DNA from: Planctomycetales bacterium
Lineage (GTDB): Bacteria; Planctomycetota; Planctomycetia; Planctomycetales; Planctomycetaceae
Assembly (NCBI GenBank): GCA_020050375.1
Contig: JAGVKR010000414.1
Coordinates: forward strand, 1-5,037
DNA: 5,037 bases
Direction: 5' to 3'
Shown here: positions 1 through 5,037 of the stretch, one piece after another
How the letters are laid out: the number at the start of each line of letters is the position of its first letter
How positions within the stretch are numbered: the stretch's first letter is position 1
Position numbers and translations under genes: made by a program
The notes under the pieces: model-generated
Told to the model about the DNA's origin: nothing
Database searches by the model: none
The model's input: only the letters and a program-made list of their open reading frames with translations

Positions 1-2332
1 CGACGTGGCGCAGGTCGTCATCGGGCACGAAATCCGCCGGGGGGCCGTCACCGCGTACGGCGGAGGCGAGGCAGCGCTCGGCCTGGGCTTCATGCGGATG
101 GGGGAGAACAGCTACGCCGTCACGACCAACCTGCGCGAAAAGTTCAAGGAAGTGACCGCCAGCCTCCCCGCCGGAATGAAGCCTTCCATCGTCTACGATC
201 GCACCGAGCTGGTCGATCAGGTGATCGCCACCGTCAAAGCCAATCTGCTCGACGGGGCGCTGCTCGTGATCACGCTGCTCTACATCTTTCTAGGCAACCT
301 GCGGGCCGGGCTGATCGCCGCCACCACGATTCCCCTTTCGATGCTCTTCGCCTTCTGCGGGATGAAGCAGCTCGAAATCGCCGGGACGCTCCTCAGCCTG
401 GGGGCCATCGACTTCGGCATCGTCGTCGACAGCTCGGTCGTCGTGATCGAGAACATCGTCAAGCATCTGGCCCACTATGGTCACACTCACGGCGGAGTCA
501 TCTCGCCGCAGAAGCGTCTGGAAATCATCCGCGACGCGGCGATCGAGGTTCGCACGCCGACCGTCTTCGGCCAGCTCATCATCATGATCGTCTACATCCC
601 CATCCTCACCCTCCAGGGGGTGGAAGGGAAAATGTTCCGCCCGATGGCGCTGACGGTCGTGCTGATTCTCGTCGGTTCGCTGATCATGTCGCTGACGGTC
701 ACGCCCGTCCTGGCGAGCCTCGTCCTTCCCAAGAAGCTTGAAGAGAAAGATGTCTGGCTGGTGCGCTTGGCGCAATGGCTCTATGCGCCGACGTTGCGAT
801 TCGTCGTTCAGGCGCGGTACATCGTTCTGGTGCTGGCCGGCGGTGCATTGGCGTGGGCCGGCTGGCTGGCCCTCGGCTTCGGCACCGAGTTCGTGCCGCG
901 CCTCTCCGAGGGAGCGCTCGTGATCGGCATCCTCCGCCCGCCGGGGACAAGCCTTGAAGAATCGATCCGCATGAACACGCGGATGGAACAGGTGCTGCTA
1001 GCCGCCTTTCCCGACGAGATCGCCCACATCTGGAGTCGCCAGGGGGCCCCCGAGGTTGCCACCGACACCGGATCGATCGAATCGACCGACGTCTTTCTCA
1101 CGCTGACCAAGCGCGAGAAGTGGACGAAGGCCCAATCGCAGAGCGAGCTGGTCGAGCATATGGAAAAGGAGCTGAAGCCGTTCCGCGGCCAGGTGACGTG
1201 GTTCACCCAGCCAATCGAAATGCGGCTCAACGAGATGATCTCCGGCGTGCGGGCCGACGTGGCCCTCAAATTGTTCGGCAACGATTTCGACACGCTCGTC
1301 GCGAAGGGAAAAGAGCTTGAGAACGCGCTGGCGTCGATCGCTGGCTCGGCCGATCTCTCGACCGAGCAGGTGCTCGGACAGCCAATCCTGCAGGTCCGGA
1401 TCAACCAGCGCGAAATCGCCCGCTACGGCATCCCCGCCGAAACGGTCCTCGACGTCGTCGAATCGGTCGGCGGAAAGATCGTCGGCGAAGTGGTCGAAGA
1501 CCAGTTGCGGTTTCCCCTGGCCGTTCGTCTGCCGGAAGAGCTCCGCTCCACCCCCGACGACATTTCGGAGATTCTGCTGACTGCCCCCAGCGGCGAACGC
1601 ATCCCCCTCGAGCGGCTCGCCGACATCAAAGAAGTCCGCGGCCCAAAGCTCATCAGCCGCGAATGGGGCAAGCGGCGAATCACCGTGCAGTGCAACGTCC
1701 GCGGCCGCGACATCGGCGGGTTCGTCGCCGAAGCCCAGAAAAAAGTCGATGCCCAAGTCGAGCTTCCCAAGGGCTATCGGATCCAGTGGGGGGGCCAGTT
1801 CGAGAACATGCAGCAGGCCGCCGCGCGGCTGACGATCGTCGTCCCGCTGGCGCTCCTGTTGATCGTAGCGCTGCTCTATCTCACCTACCGCAACGCGTGG
1901 GATACGCTGTTCGTCTTCGCCAGCGTCCCCTTTGCCTGCATTGGCGGGATCGTGGGCCTCTGGCTGCGGGAGATGCCGCTCTCGATCTCCGCCGCGGTCG
2001 GCTTCATCACCCTCTCGGGCGTTTCGGTCCTCAGCAGCATGGTGTTCGTGGCCCAATACCGCACGCTGCTGGGGCTGGACGTTTCGCCCGCCGACGCCGT
2101 CCCGCAGTCGGCCCTCGCCAGCCTGCGAACGGTGATCATGACGTCGCTTGTGGCGAGTGTCGGCTTCGTCCCGATGGCGATCAGCATGGGAACCGGGGCC
2201 GAAGTCCAGCGCCCGCTCGCGACCGTCGTCATCGGCGGCGTGATCAGCAGCACGCTGATGACCCTCTTCGTCCTCCCCGTCCTCTACGCCCTCCGCGCCC
2301 CGCGAACCACAGAACCAGCGCTCCCCGTGTAA
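1..2332 (+). CDS. Heavy-metal efflux RND transporter, CzcA/CusA type (5'-truncated by window edge)
   Basis: Inner-membrane proton/metal antiporter of the HME-RND family, which exports metal ions through a tripartite complex with a membrane fusion protein and an outer-membrane channel. The frame is open to the left edge, so the GTG at base 5 is probably not the start. CzcA homologues are about 1,050 aa and 775 residues are visible, so roughly 270 are missing. Numbering from base 5, the fourth membrane helix carries IDFGIVVDSSVVVIEN (135-150), with D136, D142 and E149 matching the proton-relay acids of CzcA (D402, D408, E415). Family signatures follow: GTEFVPRLSEG (293-303), QPIEMRLNEMISGVRADVAL (402-421, substrate-side porter domain) and GAEVQRPLATVVIGG (731-745). 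Eleven hydrophobic segments are visible, flanking the periplasmic stretch at about 292-605. The DFG-type signature rather than the AIG-type of CusA suggests divalent cations (inference). The usual LNG near residue 676 reads LSS. No partner gene follows; the next gene converges. Confidence 0.95.
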   Translation, partial: DVAQVVIGHEIRRGAVTAYGGGEAALGLGFMRMGENSYAVTTNLREKFKEVTASLPAGMKPSIVYDRTELVDQVIATVKANLLDGALLVITLLYIFLGNLRAGLIAATTIPLSMLFAFCGMKQLEIAGTLLSLGAIDFGIVVDSSVVVIENIVKHLAHYGHTHGGVISPQKRLEIIRDAAIEVRTPTVFGQLIIMIVYIPILTLQGVEGKMFRPMALTVVLILVGSLIMSLTVTPVLASLVLPKKLEEKDVWLVRLAQWLYAPTLRFVVQARYIVLVLAGGALAWAGWLALGFGTEFVPRLSEGALVIGILRPPGTSLEESIRMNTRMEQVLLAAFPDEIAHIWSRQGAPEVATDTGSIESTDVFLTLTKREKWTKAQSQSELVEHMEKELKPFRGQVTWFTQPIEMRLNEMISGVRADVALKLFGNDFDTLVAKGKELENALASIAGSADLSTEQVLGQPILQVRINQREIARYGIPAETVLDVVESVGGKIVGEVVEDQLRFPLAVRLPEELRSTPDDISEILLTAPSGERIPLERLADIKEVRGPKLISREWGKRRITVQCNVRGRDIGGFVAEAQKKVDAQVELPKGYRIQWGGQFENMQQAAARLTIVVPLALLLIVALLYLTYRNAWDTLFVFASVPFACIGGIVGLWLREMPLSISAAVGFITLSGVSVLSSMVFVAQYRTLLGLDVSPADAVPQSALASLRTVIMTSLVASVGFVPMAISMGTGAEVQRPLATVVIGGVISSTLMTLFVLPVLYALRAPRTTEPALPV

Positions 2333-2361
2333 CCCGCCGTTCCTCGCGCCGCGAATCTCAC

Positions 2362-2390
2362 GACCCCTGCCGGCTCGTCCGGCAGGTGAA
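2362..2390 (+). repeat. Hairpin repeat, copy 1
   Basis: The copy reads GACCCC, arm TGCCGG, loop CTCGT, arm CCGGCA, GGTGAA. The arms pair perfectly and the adjoining CC/GG extends the stem to 8 bp (2366-2373 with 2379-2386) around a 5-nt loop. The 3' tail (GGAGATTGG, 2391-2399) is the most diverged of the four. The copy begins 30 bases after the efflux-pump stop codon, so it could shape the 3' end of that mRNA. Confidence 0.85.
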
Positions 2391-2431
2391 GGAGATTGGC
2401 AGGCTATGCACAGCACGTTACGAATTGCCAA

Positions 2432-2460
2432 GACCCCAGCCACCTTGTGTGGCTGGTGAA
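2432..2460 (+). repeat. Hairpin repeat, copy 2
   Basis: The copy reads GACCCC, arm AGCCAC, loop CTTGT, arm GTGGCT, GGTGAA. The stem is 8 bp (2436-2443 with 2449-2456) with a 5-nt loop. It matches copy 1 exactly in both flanks and in four of five loop bases, yet its arms are different and still fully complementary. The tail TGGATTC (2461-2467) makes a small GAAT-GG-ATTC inverted repeat with the end of the conserved flank. Confidence 0.87.
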
Positions 2461-2490
2461 TGGATTCTTGGAGTGGACGTTCGTGCGCGC

Positions 2491-2527
2491 GAATCTGATT
2501 CACCCGTGAGACAAGCTCACGGGGGTC
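2491..2527 (-). repeat. Hairpin repeat, copy 3, inverted
   Basis: On the minus strand this reads GACCCC, arm CGTGAG, loop CTTGT, arm CTCACG, GGTGAA, then the tail TCAGATTC. The loop is asymmetric and matches copy 2 exactly when read on the minus strand, which fixes the inverted orientation. The core occupies 2499-2527 and the tail 2491-2498. The tail is identical to that of copy 4 and forms GAATC-A-GATTC with the last bases of the conserved flank. Confidence 0.87.
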
Positions 2528-2578
2528 TTGCGTCCGAGAAAGCAGCGTTTCGCTAGACAAACAAAACCGTTTGAACGA

Positions 2579-2615
2579 GACCCCCACCAGTTCATCTGGT
2601 GGGTGAATCAGATTC
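2579..2615 (+). repeat. Hairpin repeat, copy 4
   Basis: The copy reads GACCCC, arm CACCAG, loop TTCAT, arm CTGGTG, GGTGAA, then the tail TCAGATTC. The 8-bp stem is 2583-2590 with 2596-2603. The loop differs from CTTGT only by transitions, giving a family loop consensus of YTYRT. The core occupies 2579-2607 and the tail 2608-2615. It ends about 87 bases from the stop codon of the convergent sigma-factor gene. Confidence 0.87.
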
Positions 2616-2701
2616 ATTCGCTGTGCGTGCCGCGCGGTGTCGGGACGGCGGATGACGCGGTGCGTGCCGAATCTTCCGGCCATCAACAATCACTCAGCCT
2701 G

Positions 2702-4297
2702 CTAATACCGATACGGAATGCCCATGATGCGGAACGTGTCGGTCGTGTCCTTGCTGAGGAAGGCCCGCAGATTCTCAGGAGAAACGGCATCGGAGACAAA
2801 ATGCACCGCACCGTCGGCACTCAGGACCAGAAAGCCGTTCTCGGTGAATCCACCGAAACGGGGAACCGTCGCCGATTTGGAGTACGCAATGTCGATCGGC
2901 TTCGTCCACGGTTCCTGGCTGCGTGATTCGACAACCATCAGCGTCGACGCCGGCCAGCCCTTGATGTCCGTGTACTTGGCGACCTCGCCGGGATCGAACG
3001 TCGTGCCGCTGCCGACAACGGCGTAGAAGGCCGCCGCAACCGAATCGGGCTTGTCGTTGGGATGGTGATAAATCGCCGGGATTTTCTCCAGCATGCCCCG
3101 GTTTTTCGAACTGTCCCACGGCTGGCTGACGTCGTAACCACAGCCTGCAATCAGCTCGTTGTACTCGGCGCGGCCGATATTTCCCTGGATCTTTTCGGGG
3201 CTGATGAGAAAGGGCAGCAGCTCGACGCGCCAACTGTACGGCGTCTTCCCGTCGGGTCCATTGAGGACGGCCGGCGGAAACTGTCCGAAGACGTCGTGAT
3301 AGTTGTGAAACGTGAGGCCGATCTTTTGCAGATTCTTGAAACCGGCCGTTCTGGAGGTGATGGCCAGCGCCTCTTCGTGCGACGCCGGTTCCACCGCCGC
3401 CCGTATGACCGGATCGGAAACCGCTTGCTGGATCTGTGCCTCGGAGCTCACGGTCAGTCCCGCGATCCCACCCAACAGGGCCACTGACACCAGTGCCGCG
3501 GCCGCGATCTTGAGTTTGGAGACTGCCATCATTCCTGTCACCTTTCCGGCCAATCCCGCCACTTCCGGAGAAATCACACCTGGAATCGCGCCCGGGCCCG
3601 CCGAGTACAGCACGGCCGCCTGACTTGTGGACGCCAATACCGACTCCGACGCACTTGCCACGCTCTGCGGCATGAGGGCCGCCAGCGTGGCTCCCGACAA
3701 TGCCACCCCGCGCCGTGTGAGCCGATCCGCCAGAATCGTTCGCGCCCGCGCCAGCCAGCCGGCGACAGTTCCCTCCGGCACACCCAGTTGCCGGGCCGCC
3801 TCCTTGCGGGTCTTCCCTTCGAGATCGCACAGGACGACCACCGCCCGAAACCGGTCCGGCAGACGGCTCAACTCCTCGTCGATCAGCGGCTCCAGGTCGT
3901 TCCAGCCGTTTTCGATCGGATCGGTTTGCTCGACCCTTCTGGCCACCTCCCTGTCGCGGATCCGATTTCTGACGATCGTCCCCCGCGCTTTCAACGAGGT
4001 CTGGCGTGCGACTCCAAACAACCAGCCGGCGACCATCTCGCGCGGCGTGACCGAAGCCGCGCGCCGGGCCAGGACGAGAAACGTGGCTTGGAACGCATCT
4101 TCGGCATCGTGATGGTTGCGGAGAATCCGGCAACAGGCCCCCCAGACCATCGGCGCATGGCGCTGCACGAGCGCGGCAAAGGCAGCACCGTCCCGCCGAC
4201 TCACAAAGCACTCCAGCAGTTGACCGTCGGTCATTCCTCCCGTGCGTTCCTCCTCTCCTTCATCGGCGAGACAACCGGCAATCGGCCGCCCCACCAT
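2702..4297 (-). CDS. Membrane-anchored ECF RNA polymerase sigma factor with C-terminal DUF1559-like domain
   Basis: Predicted transcription initiation factor of the planctomycete group of ECF sigma factors with long C-terminal extensions (531 aa against about 180-200 for a plain ECF). Sigma region 2 spans about 38-105 with the hallmark DAEDAFQATF (64-73). Region 4 spans about 135-195, with LSRLPDRFRAVVVL (143-156) and the helix-turn-helix segment GKTRKEAARQLGVPEGTVAG (161-180). A linker rich in Ala/Ser leads to SKLK and one membrane helix (about 263-283). The remainder, from KNLQKIGLTFHNYHD (321-335) and FPPA to SADGAVHF (493-500), resembles DUF1559, normally found in planctomycete prepilin-like proteins. 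The topology would place sigma in the cytoplasm and DUF1559 outside it. The histidine of the usual DUF1559 H-X9-DG ending is T485 here. The start is uncertain: the ATG at 4297 has no ribosome-binding site, while the ATG at 4234 (residue 22) abuts GGAGGA and sits just before the sigma domain. No anti-sigma gene is adjacent; tethering may replace it (inference). Confidence 0.92.
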   Translation of the reverse strand: MVGRPIAGCLADEGEEERTGGMTDGQLLECFVSRRDGAAFAALVQRHAPMVWGACCRILRNHHDAEDAFQATFLVLARRAASVTPREMVAGWLFGVARQTSLKARGTIVRNRIRDREVARRVEQTDPIENGWNDLEPLIDEELSRLPDRFRAVVVLCDLEGKTRKEAARQLGVPEGTVAGWLARARTILADRLTRRGVALSGATLAALMPQSVASASESVLASTSQAAVLYSAGPGAIPGVISPEVAGLAGKVTGMMAVSKLKIAAAALVSVALLGGIAGLTVSSEAQIQQAVSDPVIRAAVEPASHEEALAITSRTAGFKNLQKIGLTFHNYHDVFGQFPPAVLNGPDGKTPYSWRVELLPFLISPEKIQGNIGRAEYNELIAGCGYDVSQPWDSSKNRGMLEKIPAIYHHPNDKPDSVAAAFYAVVGSGTTFDPGEVAKYTDIKGWPASTLMVVESRSQEPWTKPIDIAYSKSATVPRFGGFTENGFLVLSADGAVHFVSDAVSPENLRAFLSKDTTDTFRIMGIPYRY

Positions 4298-4398
4298 TGG
4301 AGCGTGCCGACCGCCACGATCGCTCGCCGTCTCTGCAGATACATTACCGGGAGAAGTCCGGTTTGATACAGATTTTTTGAAGAATCAAGAAAGAGACA

Positions 4399-4542
4399 GT
4401 GACGCGTCGCGAACGCACAGGAGTAAACCGCCGCGTGATACGCCCCGACACCGAGTGGAACGCCTTGTCTTATGAACGACGAAAGGTCGTGGCCAACGAC
4501 CCCCGGTTGACACCGTCATTTCCGAGGGCAAAGATGCGGTAA
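4399..4542 (+). CDS. Doubtful 47-codon reading frame, in frame with the downstream membrane-protein gene
   Basis: A GTG at 4399 opens a frame ending at TAA (4540-4542). The product would be short, basic and soluble, including SYERRKVVANDPRLTPSF. It has no membrane segment and I recognise no family. A weak purine stretch (AAGAAAGAGA) precedes the GTG. The stop is followed in the same frame, three codons later, by the TTG of the two-helix protein gene, so the two could be one gene split by a stop codon, a leader peptide, or chance. The frame also covers the hairpin arms and the TTGACA listed separately, which argues against it being coding. Confidence 0.2.
   Translation: MTRRERTGVNRRVIRPDTEWNALSYERRKVVANDPRLTPSFPRAKMR
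4475..4501. repeat. Alternating direct and inverted short repeats, possible operator
   Basis: AACGAC occurs at 4475-4480 and again at 4495-4500, 20 bases apart, about two helical turns. Between them GGTCGT (4485-4490) can pair either upstream with ACGAC (5 bp) or downstream with ACGACC (6 bp, loop GGCCA). The block ends five bases before a TTGACA hexamer, a position typical of a protein-binding site. Its function is inferred only from position. Confidence 0.3.
4507..4535 (+). promoter_or_regulatory. Candidate sigma-70-type promoter for the small membrane-protein gene
   Basis: A perfect TTGACA (4507-4512) is followed after 17 bases by AAAGAT (4530-4535), which matches the -10 consensus TATAAT at only three of six positions. 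Transcription would begin near 4542. That leaves about 10 bases before the TTG at 4552, but a more usual leader of about 50 bases before the ATG at 4591, so this promoter would favour the later start. Confidence 0.3.
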
Positions 4543-4551
4543 GCGATCAAA

Positions 4552-4839
4552 TTGTTTCGGTTGTCGAAGATCCAACAGGCAGCTTGCGAGATGCTGTACG
4601 ACCTGCTGCATCATTGGCCGCTGGAGCTCGTCACATTCTGGTTGTTTCCGTTGTTCTTCGCCTACAAATTCATCGAACTCGGACTGCTGGGACTTTGCGG
4701 ACGCGGGCTCCCCATCAGAGATTCGCGTTACCGTTGGAGTGGCGCACCAGGAAAAGTGTTTTCAGCGGCGCTCATCCTTGCCGGCGCGGTATTGTGCGCG
4801 GCATTTGCCTACTGGCTCTGCGTCGCTGTCTTGCGGTGA
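4552..4839 (+). CDS. Small two-helix membrane protein of unknown function
   Basis: I do not recognise this family. The 95-residue frame has a charged N-terminus and a first hydrophobic segment at about 25-49, rich in aromatics (LVTFWLFPLFFAYKFIELGL). A polar, basic loop follows at about 50-68 (GRGLPIRDSRYRWSGAPGK), then a second hydrophobic segment at about 70-94, ending at LR. The alternation of two membrane segments with a basic connector, and mostly G/C third positions, support a real gene. The start is uncertain: TTG at 4552 gives the longest form with only a weak upstream purine stretch, while ATG at 4591 (residue 14) keeps both helices and fits the candidate promoter better. It is divergent from the sigma-factor gene, and no partner is visible downstream. 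The overlapping 4584-4991 frame has no comparable pattern. Confidence 0.6.
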   Translation: MFRLSKIQQAACEMLYDLLHHWPLELVTFWLFPLFFAYKFIELGLLGLCGRGLPIRDSRYRWSGAPGKVFSAALILAGAVLCAAFAYWLCVAVLR

Positions 4840-4938
4840 AGTGGGGACGCTGTCAACGCCTGCGCCAGCCGCGGCTCGATTGGCATCCTGTTTTATGCGG
4901 ACGTCCAACCCGGCAGCCCCAACGGGGTGAGATTCAAA

Positions 4939-4961
4939 AGCCCAGCGGCTGTGTTTTTTTT
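4939..4961 (+). terminator. Weak candidate intrinsic terminator
   Basis: AGCC (4939-4942) pairs with GGCT (4947-4950) around CAGC. GTG and then eight T residues (4954-4961) follow. The T tract is the only long one in the window and the site lies about 100 bases after the small membrane-protein stop codon. A four-pair stem is short for a terminator, so the T run may be incidental. Confidence 0.3.
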
Positions 4962-5004
4962 CAAGGGCATGATGGTCACGAAAGGCAATGAGGAGGAAAG
5001 TTTT

Positions 5005-5023
5005 CCGGCATGGCGAATGCCGG
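5005..5023. repeat. 7-bp hairpin near the right edge
   Basis: CCGGCAT (5005-5011) and ATGCCGG (5017-5023) are perfect inverted repeats around GGCGA. Stem and loop sizes resemble the 2362-2607 hairpins. On the minus strand GACCCC appears at 5031-5036, but its spacing to the stem and the loop sequence differ, so I do not class this as a member of that family. Confidence 0.5.
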
Positions 5024-5037
5024 TGCGGCGGGGGTCC

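Larger units (their letters stand above)
2333..2701. other. Convergent intergenic region carrying a hairpin repeat array
   Basis: This 369-base gap lies between the stop codons of two convergent genes, so it contains the 3' ends of both transcripts. Four copies of one hairpin element occupy 2362-2607 and are listed separately. Bases 2333-2361 and 2616-2701 show nothing I can name. Reading frames cross the region on both strands, but their translations resemble no protein family and run as out-of-frame extensions of the neighbouring genes. No hairpin is followed by a T tract in either orientation, so none is a classical intrinsic terminator. Confidence 0.85.
4298..4551. other. Divergent upstream region between sigma-factor gene and small membrane-protein gene
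   Basis: This region should contain the control signals of both divergent genes. Bases 4362-4398 form an AT-rich island in otherwise GC-rich DNA, including TTGAAGAATCAA (4377-4388, a TTGA-N4-TCAA inverted repeat) and a T6 run. A small ACCGG/CCGGT inverted repeat with a 7-base loop lies at 4346-4362. I could not find a convincing -35/-10 pair reading toward the sigma-factor gene. A 47-codon frame and a possible plus-strand promoter within the region are listed separately. Confidence 0.55.
4840..5037. other. Non-coding right end with short hairpins and repeat-like sequence
   Basis: No convincing gene is present. The stretch contains AGCCGCGGCT (4867-4876, a perfect 10-base palindrome), CCCC-AAC-GGGG (4917-4927), a small hairpin before a T8 tract, and a 7-bp hairpin near the edge. 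From about 4910 it resembles interspersed 'CCCCAACGGGGTGA' sequences I associate with planctomycete intergenic regions. That is recollection and was not checked. Confidence 0.5.

Noticed and set aside
2366..2386. Intrinsic terminator of the pump gene
   Set aside because: The hairpin is strong but is followed by GTGAAGG rather than a T tract, and it belongs to a repeat family. A termination role is possible but not supported.
1663..2556. 297-codon plus-strand frame overlapping the pump's 3' end
   Set aside because: It is out of frame with the conserved RND coding sequence and is rich in R, P and A without recognisable motifs. It runs through the hairpin repeats.
2362..2615. Possible CRISPR array
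   Set aside because: The conserved parts flank a variable stem inside each unit, one unit is inverted, and spacing is irregular (38-51 bases between 29-base cores). No cas gene is visible.
2362..2615. Integron attC sites
   Set aside because: The core-site bases GTTRRRY/RYYYAAC are absent, and the pattern of conservation (outer flanks plus loop) is not that of attC.
998..2689. 563-codon open frame antisense to the efflux pump
   Set aside because: The translation is a low-complexity mix of D, H, R, G and E, typical of the antisense of GC-rich codons. It lies opposite a clear RND gene and shows no domain.
2835..2860. GGTGAATCC inside the sigma gene as a repeat remnant
   Set aside because: It lies in conserved coding sequence, with no GACCCC partner or loop at the required spacing.
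2775..4211. 478-codon minus-strand frame inside the sigma-factor gene
   Set aside because: It is a frame-shifted shadow of the sigma gene. The sigma region 2 and 4 motifs lie in the other frame.
4498..4520. Fifth copy of the hairpin family (GACCCC at 4498)
   Set aside because: After GACCCC the arm is not followed by a YTYRT loop, a complementary arm or GGTGAA. Only a 4-bp CGGT/ACCG pairing exists.
4584..4991. 135-codon frame overlapping the small membrane protein
   Set aside because: Arginine-rich with no hydrophobic pattern. Its end is translated from the repeat-like block, and the overlapping frame looks much more protein-like.

Overview
This window looks like chromosomal DNA of a planctomycete (phylum Planctomycetota). 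The main evidence is the minus-strand sigma factor. Its N-terminal ECF sigma domain, the region after sigma region 4 leading into a 'SKLK + hydrophobic' membrane segment, and its C-terminal DUF1559-like domain together are an arrangement I know from planctomycetes. High GC, especially at third codon positions, fits but is not specific. I assigned the organism by recognising families, not by a database search.

Layout. (1) Bases 1-2332, plus strand: the C-terminal three quarters of a CzcA/CusA-type heavy-metal RND efflux pump, with its N-terminus beyond the left edge. (2) Bases 2333-2701: a non-coding gap between convergent genes, holding four copies of a 29-nt hairpin element. The flanks and loop are conserved, while the six-base stem arms differ in every copy and always remain complementary; one copy is inverted. 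(3) Bases 2702-4297, minus strand: a membrane-anchored ECF sigma factor fused to a DUF1559-like domain predicted to lie outside the cytoplasm. (4) Bases 4298-4551: a divergent upstream region with short repeats, a possible promoter, and a 47-codon reading frame of doubtful status. (5) Bases 4552-4839, plus strand: a small unrecognised two-helix membrane protein. (6) Bases 4840-5037: non-coding, with several short hairpins, a T8 tract and a block resembling an interspersed repeat.

How the parts relate. The pump and sigma genes converge, so they are not an operon and nothing in the sequence ties the sigma factor to metal efflux. The pump would have worked with a membrane fusion protein and an outer-membrane channel, probably encoded upstream, outside the window. 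The small membrane protein is divergent from the sigma gene and might share regulation with it, but that is only inferred from position. The most unusual item is the covarying hairpin family at 2362-2607, which the protein genes do not explain.
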